From: Auricularia sp. M13
Taxonomy: Eukaryota; Basidiomycota; Agaricomycetes; Auriculariales; Auriculariaceae
NCBI GenBank assembly: GCA_037042915.1
Contig: CM073193.1
Span: 7,006,001-7,070,000, forward strand
Length of the DNA: 64,000 bases
Reading direction: 5' to 3'
Position numbers and translations under genes: made by a program. Under the pieces are notes generated by a model. The model searched no databases, was not told the DNA's origin, and saw only the letters and a list, made by a program, of their open reading frames with translations. The number at the start of each line of letters is the position of its first letter. Position 1 is the stretch's first letter. Shown here in pieces: positions 10,987 to 21,905 of this stretch.

Positions 10987-13983
10987 ATGCCTGCGGCCGT
11001 TGCAGGACCGTCCAAGGCCAAAACCTCGTGCGCTCTAATCTTATTTTTCTGTTTGAATGCTAATTTTACTACGATAACCAGTTTCCGCAAAAAGCGCGTC
11101 GTAGGACCGCTGTACACTGGCGGGCCGCTCGCTGTCGACCGCGATGGAAAGCGGATCGTTGCTACCATAGGAGACGACGTCGTACTCACAGATATTGCAA
11201 CGGGGCAGCGCATATGCCAATTTCAGACTGTACGCGTCCACTGGATGCGTTTTTCCCTCGCCGGCGCTCACCTTTCGTTCTTCTAGGATGGCGAGTCGCC
11301 TTCGTCCCTGGCGCTCTCTACAGCTACCAGCACGAGTCTCCAATTGCTCCTTGTCTTTACCGCATCCCTCGCCCTGCATATATTCGAGATTCCGGCGTCC
11401 AACGAGCCACTGGACCGTCCTGTGCCGTCCATCCGCCAAATTGCCCGCGCGCACGAAGCGCCGGTGCACGTCTGCACAGTCGACCCCACCTCGGCCTTTC
11501 TTGCGTCCGGATCTGCGGACGGTATGGTCAAGGTCTGGGACATCCGTCGCGGCTACGTGACGCATGCCTTTCGCGGCCACGGCGGTGTGGTCAGTGCTAT
11601 CGCGTTTTCAATAACCACGACGGCGGCCCAAAGCGTCGAAATGCGCCTAATTACTGCCTGTGGAGATAACCTTGTGCGGGTGTTCAACTTGACGTCGTCT
11701 GCCTCGCGCACAGCTGGCGCTAAAGCTGAGCTCGTACTGGATGGCCATGTTTCTGTTCCGCGAGCGCTCGCGGTTACGCCTGACCAGCGCTGGCTCGTCA
11801 GTACTGGACGCGACTCTGTTATTCTTGTCTGGGACCTTGGCGCCATGCTAAAAACGTCCGCATCCAGCAAGGGCAAAGCCAAAGCAGCTGTGCACAAACC
11901 CCACCGCACCATCCTTGTCCAGGAACGTATCGAGGCTGCCGGACTTGTTGGCGCAGACGATCTGCCAGACTATCCTGGAGACGTGCGCGTCTATGCTGGT
12001 GGAGAGAAGGGCATCGTGCGCGTATGGGACGCCCTTACAGGGAAGGAGCTGGTGACATTGGGTGAACACGCACACACATCAAAACAGGTGGAGGAACAAC
12101 AAGAAATTCTGAGCATATGGTAAGCTCATCGAGCCTTCTACTGCTGGCAACTCATAAGCATCATAGCCACATACCCTCCACATCCGCCCTCGCATCTGTC
12201 CACGCAGACCAGAACGTGGTGTTCTACTCGCTGTCGACTGGGCGGATAACGCGACAACTAATTGGCTTCAACGACGAGATCGTCGACGCCATCTTTCTCT
12301 CGCCTCTGGACACGCGCGATTCGCATCTCGCAGTGGCGACCAACTCGTCGCTCATCCGCATATACTCCACATCGCCCGATATGCTCGATGCCACACTGCT
12401 CGCCGCGCATACCGATGTCGTGCTCTGCATGGACCGTGGGCCGGCAGGCAAGCTCCTTGCCAGCGGCGGCAAGGACGCACAGCGCGGATATGGGCATATC
12501 ACGATCCTGGCGACGGAGAGCGCGCGATTTGGCGCTGTATTGCGTATGGCGAAGGCCACGCGGAAAGTATTGGCGCGATTGCCATGTCGCGCGAGAGCGG
12601 CAAGTTCCTCTTCACGGGCAGTCAGGACCGCACCGTGAAAATGTGGGACTTGTCGGGCCTGCCAGCCGCCAGCCAGAGCACGGCTCCTGTGAAGCTGCAG
12701 AGTCTGACGACGCAAAAGGCGCACGACAAGGACATCAACTCGCTCGACATCTCGCCCAACGACAAGCTCCTCGCCACCGGCTCGCAGGACAAGACGGCGA
12801 AGATATTGCTATAGAGTATAAGGCTGGCTCGAAGGGCACGCGCGGCGAGATCAAGTTGCTTGGGACCTGCAAGGGCCATAAGCGCGGCGTGTGGAATGTT
12901 CGTTTTGGTCGGTCGGAGCGCGTCCTTGCGACGGGCAGCGGCGACAAGACCATCAAGCTTTGGAACCTGGACGACTTCACGTGTATGAAGGTCAGAAAAC
13001 TTCGTGCCTTGTCTGCCTGATTGTGTGACTGATGATGAACTTCAGACATTTGAGGGCCACACAAATTCGGTTTTGCGTGTCGACTTTGTCAGTGACTCGT
13101 ACCAGCTCATGAGCTCCGCGTCGGACGGGCTTGTGAAGCTGTGGAATATCGGCGACCAGGAATGCGTGGCCACGCTCGACAACCATGAGGATAAGGTCAG
13201 CTCACCATTCATATACACATAAACCCAAGTTCTGACAACTCCCTGTAGGTCTGGGCACTCGCTGTAAGCGCAGACGAACAGACGGTCGTCTCCGCAGCGG
13301 CAGACTCGGTCATCACGTTCTGGGAGGACTCCACCGCTCTTGAGCGCGAGGAGAAGGCGCAGAAGGTCGCCGAGCAAGTCGAAATGTCCGTGCATCTTCC
13401 TTTCGCAACCATATTAAGCTGAATTTTCTCCTACAGTGAACAGAGTTTCATCAACTATCTTGCGCTCAACGACTACAAGAACGCGATCTTACTCGGCCTC
13501 GCGATGGACCAGCCTGGACGGCTTTATAAGCTGTTCAGCACCGTCCGTTCCGAGGGCGCCGCGTCCGCGAGCAAGGACGGGGGCCCCAGCCCTAGCCTCA
13601 CGGGGCACAGTGCTGTGGACGAAGTGCTGCGTACGCTCGCCGCTCCCGACCTGGCGCGTCTGCTGCGGCATGTGCGGACGTGGAACACGACGGCACGCAC
13701 GAGCGCCGTCGCGCAAGGCATTCTTCACGCCCTGCTCAAGTTACGAAGCGTTGCAGACATCGTGGCTGCGTTTGCACCTGAAGTCGCCGCGCTCGAGGGC
13801 CAGAAGGTGGAGAAGGAGGTCGGGGCGGGGCTCAAGGATATCATTGACGGACTGATACCGTACTCGGAGCGCCATCTCACGCGCGTGGAACGGCTCGTTC
13901 AGGAAAGCTACACGATCGACTTTCTACTTGCGGAGATGGACGGATTTGCCTTCGATGTGGATGTAGACATGGACAATGCATAA
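10987..13983 (+). CDS. UTP13: U3 snoRNP / SSU processome WD-repeat protein Utp13
   Basis: Subunit of the UTP-B complex that acts on pre-18S rRNA in the nucleolus. After a short basic start (MPAAVAGPSKAKTS, intron near 11029) come KKRVVGPLYTGGP and a long run of WD40 units with typical ends: GSADGMVKVWDIRRGYVTHA, RDSVILVWDL, GEKGIVRVWDALTGKELVTL, GSQDRTVKMWDLSGL, GSGDKTIKLWNLDDF and SASDGLVKLWNIGDQECVAT. The C-terminal Utp13 domain follows (FINYLALNDYKNAILLGLAM to MDGFAFDVDVDMDNA), stopping at 13981-13983. Introns include about 11236-11287, 12120-12166 and 12990-13045. Two places break the frame inside repeats without an intron: near 12475 (GGKD to RTARIWAYHD) and near 12803-12812 (TAKI to EYKAGSKG). 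Both fit single-base deletions. It ends 32 bp from the racemase stop. Confidence 0.92.
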
Positions 13984-14015
13984 TTATAATATTATGCGAT
14001 GCTAGGATTCAAGTT

Positions 14016-14876
14016 TTATATCGCATCCATCCATAAGTTGTACAACAGATATTCTGAAATGAGCCAACGTAGCCCAAGCACAGTGCTCATCACAAGAACC
14101 GGACGCCTCTTCATGCGGACGAGGTTGGCAGCGATTTCGATGGCAGCCCGCACACCGTCAATGACTGGGACGTATTGATTTCGCAGTCCAGGCCGCCAAG
14201 GTTCAGCTGACAGTAAATCGTCCTGCAACTGTTGCACAAGAGGCGCCATGCCTGCACAGCCTAGCACGATAACTTCTGCACCGGCTCGAAGGAGTTCTAG
14301 TGATGAATTCAGCAAAGCGGTTCGTGTCGTGTCGCCATGATCGAGGTCCAAGACAGCAACGCCCGTGCCGCGAACGCCAACGCAGCGTTCCTTGCATATG
14401 CCCGCACTGGTTTCCAGATGATTGTAGAGAATGGGCTCCCACTGCAAACCAAGGGGTACTGTTCGGTAACGGCTAGCCAATGCGTGGGAGCTGCGTTACC
14501 TGGGCGCCCGTGGTCACGATTCCAAATGATCCAAGCTGAACAGCAGTCTGGACAGCAGCCTCATAGATACCGACCACGACTGTGTCTGGGAAGGCTTCGT
14601 TGAAGATGGGCACGAGCGGATGGGCGAGAAGCACGCGACGACGACCGCGTCCGCGTGAATTCGCGCGAAGGCGGGAGATTTGAGGACAGCAGCAGAGCTC
14701 AGGACACCGTCTGCGACGCCGTTAATGGAGGGCGGCGCGTCGGACGGTGCGGTGGTAAATTCGAGATGTATGTCCGGGGCCACGAGCACATGCTTGCATG
14801 CGCTTTCAATGTCGCGTGTCATGGATTCAGACGAGTTCGGGTTCAGGACCAGGACGGATACGCCGTCGCCTGCCAT
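14016..14876 (-). CDS. Asp/Glu/hydantoin racemase family protein (Dcg1-like)
   Basis: The start at 14876 gives MAGDGVSVLVLNPNSSESMT, the N-terminus typical of this family. The first of the two active-site cysteines is in DAVVVACFS and the second in VIVLGCAGMAPL; they would act as the proton donor/acceptor pair in racemisation of hydantoins or amino acids. The substrate cannot be deduced; the yeast relative DCG1 is linked to the allantoin regulon. A 58 bp intron (GTAACG...TTTGCAG) joins FGIVTTGAQ to WEPILYNHLE. Near 14624 the frame shifts between ACFS and the expected AHPLVPIFNEAFPDTVVVG. One extra G restores it, so an indel is suspected rather than a pseudogene. It sits between UTP13 (convergent) and SYO1 (divergent). 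Confidence 0.8.
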
Positions 14877-14957
14877 GGCTGAGAAGTGAGAAGGGAGAGG
14901 GCAAGAGACGCGTCGGCAAGTTGCGCGCTGGTCTGCTTTTTCTCTCAGCCACCCGCG
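14877..14957. promoter_or_regulatory. shared divergent promoter of the racemase gene and SYO1
   Basis: 81 bp lie between the two ATG codons (14876 minus, 14958 plus). The interval is purine-rich on the plus strand at its start (GAGAAGTGAGAAGGGAGAGG) and pyrimidine-rich near the SYO1 ATG, and shows no TATA box. A bidirectional promoter is inferred from spacing alone. Confidence 0.55.
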
Positions 14958-17531
14958 ATGGCCAAGTCCCAAAAGCAGCGCACAAGCAGGCGCCATAATC
15001 CGACACGCGTACCGGACTCGCATCTGCCCAAGGGCCTCGATGCTGCTGCTCAGGCGTCGACCAAGGCGCAGGCCGTACTGCCCATTATACAGAAGGTCGG
15101 CAAACCCGTCGTTGCATCTTTGAGTGCTGCCATCTCATCTGCCGTTGTTTCTGTGTTTTAGCTGGAGAGCGCAGATGCTGCCGACCGTGTCTGGGCCTGT
15201 GCAGCTGTTTGCAACCTGATTCAGAACGACCCGTCCACGCGCCGGCTGCTGCAAGGCAAAAACATTGTCGGCGTGCTCATAACCAGGCTGTCCGATTCCG
15301 AAGAAGAGGTCATCGTCGAGGCCGCTGGTGCTTTACGGTGCGGTCATCAATTGCGAATGCTGCGTATCTCCGTGCGTGCTCATGCCGGGTGTTACAGCAA
15401 CCTCTGCATCGACGGCGGCCACGAAATCTGCGCTGAAATGTTCAACAAGAACATCATGTCGCCCTTGAAGTCCTTCATCCCTAAAGTACGCGTACTGGTC
15501 CCGTACTCTCTTTGGCCGCGTCTTGACCAGGCGTAGATCTCCACCGTTCTCGGTCAACTACTCGAGAACCCGAAAAGCGCGCCGGAAAACGCACAGAAAC
15601 TTGCGTACGAGCTCTCAGAAAATGTCATTACGCTATTGTGGTGTTTATCGTACGTATATGCGTCTTCAACGTTGCCCAGAGACTTAGGGTATTGCAGAGA
15701 GACATCCAATAAAGCATTGAATGCTATAAACGCGCTGCGCCTTGCACCGTTCCTCATGGCATTTTTGCAAAATCGCGACAGATTGCCAATAGCAGTTGTC
15801 ACTGCTGCAGGTGCGAATATGCTGAGAATAATGTCGCGTTTTCTCACAGCATGCCTTAGCACAATGCCTATTCGTATTGTCGGACGACAACGAAACTTTC
15901 TCTTGCGAACTGCGTGGCGATACATCATACATTGCGTGCCTTCTGGAGATCGCACAAACCGCCCCACCGCAACCAGCAGACCAGGATATGAAAGTGGACG
16001 GAGCGCCTCCCTCTAATACCGATCGCATAACACATCTTCGCGTTCTTGCATGCGGTATGTATATTCGCTCTTTGGGAGACTCATAAATTCTGAGCGTTCC
16101 TTTGCGTAGCCATATTGAAGAACTTGTCGCCATTGCCTACACTGACCCCCGCTGCTGCGATCGACCTAGACCAGGCAGTCATCCTCCCCCTCCTGGCGCC
16201 GTTACTGTCCATCTCGTTGCCAGACACTTGCGCACATGTCATTTCCTTGGTTCCCTCCATATTTGTGAGTAGGCTTCGTACAGTTGCCTTGATGAATCTG
16301 ACGCGATTTCACAGCAGGGCGAACCTCAAAATCCATCCCTCAAAAACGTCCCCAAGTCGGACGACCGCTCGCCTGCGCAAATCGAGCTTGACAGTATAGA
16401 GGACCGACTGCGAACGGTCCAACTATCTCTCGAACTTCTCACCGGCATATGCGCAACATTACCAGATCCCGAACCTGCCCCGGAAAACGAGGAAGTAGTG
16501 GAAGAAGACATCGCGGAGGATGACGATGATTGGCAAGGTCTGTCAGACCCATCACATTTATTTCTCTGTATGAACTGAGCTTTTACAGATGACGACAAGG
16601 CTGAGGAGCGCGTTCTCGAGATGGACGTCGAAACGGGCACCGTGGAGGCGCAGACACTGTCCGAGTCGACGCTGCGCCTGCTCTCGCTCGCAGAGCCGCT
16701 GCTTGCACTCGCAGTGCCCACACCTATCTCCTTCCCGCCGCTGCCTTCCTCGACGGAGCAGGTGGTTGCTCACCCGCCAACGACATCCGCGCTTGGCGCT
16801 ATCCACGTCCGTGCGCTCGAGTGTCTAAGCAACATCTTCCTCAACACGCACCGTCTGGACGCCGAGCCCGCACGCCGGCTCTGGGGAGGCGTGCTGGGCG
16901 TGCTTGCTGCTGTCGGGCCATTGAGCACTGGCCCGCGAATACCAGGCCAGGAGCGCCGCCCGGAGATCTGGGATGCGGGCGTAGGCGTGTTGTGGGGCAT
17001 CGCGCGTGCCGCGCAGGGCGAGATGGTGCGTGCTATAGCACAACGCAATAAATCAACTTGTCGGACTAATCGCTCGCTGTATGCAGGTCCCAGAAGAGGA
17101 ACACGTTCGGGTGCTCATGGGGTTGTGCCAGACCTCGCAGGACGCGCGCATGCAGGTCAAGTGCATCGGCGTGCTCGAGTGCCTTGCGCAGCACCGCGTC
17201 CGTCGCCGCGAATAAGGTCATTTCAGAGTTCCTCATCGGTCTGCTGCCTTCCGCCAACACCCCGGCGCCGGTCTCCGTCGAACCTGCGGTGCAAGCTGCC
17301 TCTGCGATCATCGACATCTTTTCGGACGAGGAGGCGCCCTATGATGTCAACTTCCGCGAGGGACGGTATACCGAGCGACTCGTGGCTGCCGTCGCGCCGC
17401 TCAGAAAGATGGTGCGCGCGGTCGACCGCAGGGCAGAGGGAGGGCGCGAATTGCGAGCGCGCGGAGACGAGGTACTGGAAAACCTCGTTGCATTTGTCAA
17501 GTACAGGCGGAATCTCGGTCCAGGATTTTAG
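14958..17531 (+). CDS. SYO1: symportin Syo1, co-import chaperone for Rpl5 and Rpl11
   Basis: ARM/HEAT-repeat adaptor that carries ribosomal proteins Rpl5 and Rpl11 together into the nucleus with importin Kap104. The basic N-terminus MAKSQKQRTSRRHNPTRVPD fits the nuclear-import signal region of the family. ARM repeats follow: AADRVWACAAVCNLIQNDPS, EEEVIVEAAGALRNLCIDGG, AQKLAYELSENVITLLWCLS. An acidic loop is next (EEVVEEDIAEDDDDWQ and DDKAEERVLEMD), as in Syo1, then C-terminal repeats to YRRNLGPGF. There are about nine short introns; for example GTGCGG...TTACAG joins GALR to NLCIDGG. Near 17193 the frame is broken between CLAQH and ASVAANKVISEFLIGLL; one superfluous C explains it. The gene is tail-to-tail with the MoaA-MoaC gene, with 101 bp between the stops. 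Confidence 0.88.
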
Positions 17532-17632
17532 TTGCGAACCCCATCTTCTCTGGTTTATACACACTGCAGTCCACACGGTGCAAATGCATGTTCGGAGCGC
17601 ACAGGTTCATACACCCCACAAGTCCATCGTTG

Positions 17633-19774
17633 TTAAGAGTTGTCTCGCGTCCAGGCGCCGGATTTCCCACCCTCCTTCCTGACGACCTTAATATCCTCCA
17701 TGACCATCTCGCGCCCTGCAACAGCCTTGACCATATCCCAAACCGTTAGCAATCCAACGCTGACAGCCGTAAGGGCCTCCATCTCGACGCCGGTGCGACC
17801 TACGCAGCGAACTGTTGCCTCGCACACGACGCTACTGGTTTCTGCGTCGGGGAATAATGATACGTCGACCTGCGTGACGGGGAGGCTGGGATGGCATAGC
17901 GGGATGAGGTCCGCTGTGCGCTTTGCGGCCATGATGGCGGCGAGCTGCGCGACGGCTAGCGGGTCTCCCTTGCTAAATGCCTGCGGGTCTGCTGCCTTGT
18001 CCTTGTCGGAGATGAGTTGGAGAGCATGAGCGGGAAGAACAATCCGGCCCCGGGCAGTCGCAACGCGCTGCGTAATGGTTTTGTTTGAGATGTCAACCAT
18101 GTGCGGTCGCCCGTGCTCGTCCATGTGCGTCAAGTTTGAAGACATCGAGGCTGTTGTTGAGAACATTCGTGCACGGTGGACGGCTAATGGCGCCAGTCCC
18201 ATTGCTAAATGCAGGGGAACAGTCGACGATTGACGTCGTCGGGATCGGATGGAAAGACCAAACGCAGCGCGGCCAGCTGCATGAACGCCGCGAGGTGAGT
18301 ATAACGACCACGGATGGAGAACCTGACGAACCTGCATGCATTCAACCGCCAATGAGGATCATGGGACGGTTGTGAACGACGTCGATCGACTCCATACCTG
18401 CGTGCTTGGCTTTCTTCCCCCGCACAGCGGCACCAATGACTTCAAGGAGCTGCTCATCTGTGGCGCCCGAACGCAGCAAGTCTCGTAGGGAGACTTCCTT
18501 GGCGTCGAACAAGCAGACCTGCAACATGACGCGTCAGACAGCCGTGAAGATACACGGAAATTCATGCACCTTTATTTGTCCGTCAGCTGTGATACGCAAC
18601 CGGTTGCATGTCCCGCAGAAATGGTCGGACATGCTGCTGATGAATCCCACCGACCCCGCATAGCCTGGAACGTGCCATGTCTGCGACGTGTCGTGGTCCC
18701 CATCCATGTTCTTCGACAATGTAGGATACAGTGTCTGGATGCGTTTTAAGCAGTTCGGCCGAAGGCACCATTTTGGCCTTATCCCATTTGTTGCCTATCG
18801 TAGCGAATATGAGAATTTGCGGTGCAGAAGGAAACAGCAAGATATGGACGCACCGTTGAATGGCATGTATTCGATGAACCTGATCGTGATGGCTCGCTGC
18901 CGCGTGAGCTCAACGAAGGCACCAACCTCGTCATCGTTGAGTCCACGAATGACCACGGCATTGAGCTTGACGGCCTGGATAAGCGGGTGACTCAGCGCCG
19001 TGTCCAGGCTCGCCATAACATGACCGTGGCCTGCAGCAGGCCGTCGAGTCATGAGCTCGAACTTGAAAGGATCCATGGTATCAAGGCTGGAATATGGTTT
19101 TATGACCGCACGTATGTGCTGGTGCAGAAGAGCGAACCTCAGATTCAGATGTGTGAGCCCGTTGGCAGCCAGCTCTGGAAGGCGCCTGTGCAGGGAGATA
19201 CCATTCGAAGTCATTGCGATGGTTTTGAGCCCCTGGGCTCGCAGCTCTCCGAGTCGTTCTGGTAATGGCAATGTTTGAGTCAATGGAACAGTATTTTTGA
19301 CGGCTCAGACTCACTGATGATGGAAGGCAGCGAGCTTCGAACGGTAGGTTCGCCCCCGGTCAGGCGAATCTTGTTTACTCCTTGTCGAACGAAGACAGAC
19401 GCGAGCTTGAGGATTTCGTCGTCGGTTAAAATGTGTGGTTTCGGGCTTAGATGTATGCCTTCCTCTGGCATGCAATAGAAACCTGAAAAGCGTTCAATGG
19501 ACCTGACGACTGGAGCATATGAATCGTGCGTACAGCGCAAGTTACACCGTTCGGTCAGGGATATTCTCAGGTAACTGTGCTTGCGCCTGAACGAGTCGGT
19601 CAAAAATGACGAGAAGGGTCGCTCGGCCTCAATGTGCGCAATGGCATCCTATAGCTGGATCAGTGTCGTCAAGCCCTGGGGCGAGGCGCGGCGCACCTGT
19701 GCTCGCTTGCGAGGATCGATGGCGGCCGTGTTGATGGCTGCTCGTGCGGCCACCACAACTCGTGGCCATTGCAT
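17633..19774 (-). CDS. cnxABC: molybdenum cofactor step-1 gene: MoaA (GTP 3',8-cyclase) joined to MoaC (cPMP synthase)
   Basis: Makes cyclic pyranopterin monophosphate from GTP. The first exon ([20 protein letters not shown]) is Arg/Ala-rich like a mitochondrial presequence; the start at 19774 was chosen for this and for its clean 51 bp intron. The MoaA part has [15 protein letters not shown], then after an intron FYCMPEEGI, which rebuilds the radical-SAM Cx3Cx2[34 protein letters not shown] and IRFIEYMPF follow. The second cluster motif [18 protein letters not shown] is also formed by splicing. It ends [10 protein letters not shown]-stop at 18342. A 70 bp intron (18346-18277) skips this stop and enters MoaC in frame: [68 protein letters not shown] and KSGAW. 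The Aspergillus cnxABC gene has the same fusion. Confidence 0.92.
18277..18346 (-). promoter_or_regulatory. intron that decides between MoaA-GG-stop and MoaA-MoaC fusion
   Basis: Donor GTTGAA at 18346 overlaps the last MoaA codons (GGC-GGT-TGA) and the acceptor CATGCAG ends at 18277. Removal takes out the second Gly codon and the stop and continues as [16 protein letters not shown] into MoaC; the phase was checked (one base before, two after). Retention gives a MoaA protein ending in Gly-Gly. Whether both forms are made cannot be seen from DNA. Confidence 0.7.
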
Positions 19775-20195
19775 TACGCGATCGACTCGTCGGGGAGAAA
19801 GTAGGAGCATGGGAGATGGCGGCAGTTTGTGGAGAGCCGAATAATCTAACTAAGAACCAGAATTGCTTGTGTGATTTGGGAAGCTGCCCGATGCACAATT
19901 GTCAGCCTGACCGCGGCGCCAATGCCGAATGACGCATTCATACCGGACGGCAGAACGAGCTGCGTGTTGGTCGGCGTCAACGTCCGTCCGGCGTCGTCAA
20001 AGTACAAAGTCCGACCATGCCGTCTCTAATTATTTTGCAACTGGCAATGGGCGTAGTCAGATCGGCCAGCGGCCTGTCGTTGGCACCCAGTGGATACAGT
20101 TTCGCTAGTTGGCGGATGGCCGATGAGCGCGTCTGGCGGAGTGTCAAGCGCGCACCTCCGACTGCCTCCTTACGGCTTCGATCCGCCTGAGTCGC
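19775..20195. promoter_or_regulatory. divergent intergenic region
   Basis: 421 bp between the MoaA-MoaC start (minus) and the glycosyltransferase start (plus). Only chance frames are present. It is expected to contain both promoters; no TATA box or repeat was recognised. Confidence 0.5.
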
Positions 20196-21820
20196 ATGTT
20201 AGGCACACGATTACTCCTTCTTCTCCCCTTTCTGGTTAATGGTACACTGGCGGCACTCACTGCGGCAACTGTTGCGGCCGCTTCTGACCGCTCGAGCCCT
20301 GGAATCACCGTCGTCTTACTCAACTGGGCCCGCCTGCGGAACAACATCAACATTGTGAACACGCTCTGCGCTCCAGAAATCAGCGACATCGTCCGTCGTA
20401 TTATCGTATGGAACAACAATCCTCGCATTGTGCTCACCCACCATGTTCGTCTTCCGGCAGGCCTGCTCGTTGCGCCGATTCTGACTCGGAGTTTAGCACT
20501 TTGCTCGTTCGTTTTCGGCGTCTTGTCCAGCAAAGAAACTCCATATCATCAACTCTGTCGAGAACGTATACTTTCAAGCCCGTTTCCTCGCATGCGCTGC
20601 TGCAACCACCGAGTTTTGTTTCCTGCAGGATGACGACTACCTTATTCTGCCTGGCACCATCCGCTCTCTACACGCCCACCTGAGTGCGTCGCCGAATCTG
20701 ACAGCCACCCATCTTTTGCCGCCTCATGAGCACCTGGCTACCACGTTGCGCACTGCTGTCTCGGCAGACGGTCATATCCATACTGGTTTTGCGTGGCTCG
20801 GTCACGGCGCGATGCTCAAACGATCTTCGGCTGTGGCCTTCTTGCAGCTGCTCGGGGAGTTGAATTTATCAGATATTGAAATGAAGATGGCCGACAACTA
20901 CTACACAATCCTCAGCAACTCGTACCCAGACGTCTGGATTGACGATGGCATACCGCTGGACGGAATGGGTGCTTTTACTGTGGGTACCGCGGGTGATGAG
21001 CGTAACTGGGATCATATGGTAGGAGACCCTTTTGATTGTGCGCTCCCGATTCAACTTGACTTCAAAGAACAGGGCTTTGCGGTATCTGGAACGTAGGCTG
21101 CTGCTTCGGCGCCGCGGCGAAACCTATGTCCACAACGGACCGTACCAGCGAACGCCACCTTTTAATGAGGCAACAGCTGTTTGTATCGGCGCGCAGTGCA
21201 CAATCACAAGTAACATCCATCGACTACCGGAATTTCCTATCAGCTCATTTCCTCTACGCATGCGCGATCACGAGCAAGCTCGACGTCGACTTCTTGGCGA
21301 GGGTCTGGAGGAAATAATGCTTCGACATCCACTATCGCATGCAGTCGATGACTCGACCGAATCCTGCTTCCGGGGCAACGCAGGTATGAGAACCTATATG
21401 ACCGCTGCGGTTATAGCCCGCTCACCGCACTCGCAGCTGCGCGGGCAGGAGACTTCCTGATGATGGATCGTCTTGCTGCCGTCGTTGCTTCTAGCGAGCT
21501 CTCGTTCATCGTGGACGGCCCGACAAGCAACATTCTGCACCATACCATCTTCGAGGTGTCCCAGAACCGGCAGTCCTGGGTAGGTTGCTATCTTTGGACA
21601 GTGCACTGGCCCGCTCATCATTTGCCAGTTCTCCGTGAGCGGCGAGGTCGAATGTCTTGCAGCGTCTTCCGAGCAAAGTAATGCCGCCAATGACACGATA
21701 GCATGCGCCATGCAAGTACGAGAAACTCAATGGCGCTTCATCCGGGCCTCCCTAACCCACGACATGCAAGAACGATGGGTTGTATACGACATACGTCTGC
21801 GCCACGCTTTGGGTACATGA
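20196..21820 (+). CDS. secreted or Golgi glycosyltransferase with DDD motif (basidiomycete family)
   Basis: The N-terminus MLGTRLLLLLPFLVNGTLAA is a signal peptide or signal anchor. Next is SPGITVVLLNWARLRNNINI, then RRIIVWNNNP, an opening typical of GT-A enzymes of the exostosin/GT64-like type. The metal-binding motif is in FCFLQDDDYLILPGTIRSL. THLLPPHEHLATTLRT, FAWLGHGAMLKRSSA, EMKMADNYYTILSN and GMGAFTVGTAGDERNWDHM follow. The C-terminus reads FLMMDRLAAVVASSELSFIV and WVVYDIRLRH, with the stop at 21818-21820. I recall closely similar hypothetical glycosyltransferases in many Agaricomycetes; donor and acceptor are unknown. Splice sites in the first third (before ENVYFQARF) and between 21050 and 21460 are uncertain, and a frameshift there cannot be excluded. 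It is convergent with the polygalacturonase gene, with 85 bp between them. Confidence 0.75.
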
Positions 21821-21905
21821 CCGTGGAAGAAGATAACGTGAATAGACTGCTCTACAATTGGCGCGTCCATGCCCTCACAGGCTAAAGCCTAAATTATCTT
21901 GCAGG

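Noticed and set aside
14514-14876. Racemase as a pseudogene because of its frameshift
   Set aside because: Both active-site cysteines, the intron and the C-terminus are intact, and the same kind of single-base shift occurs in essential neighbours, so an assembly error is more likely.
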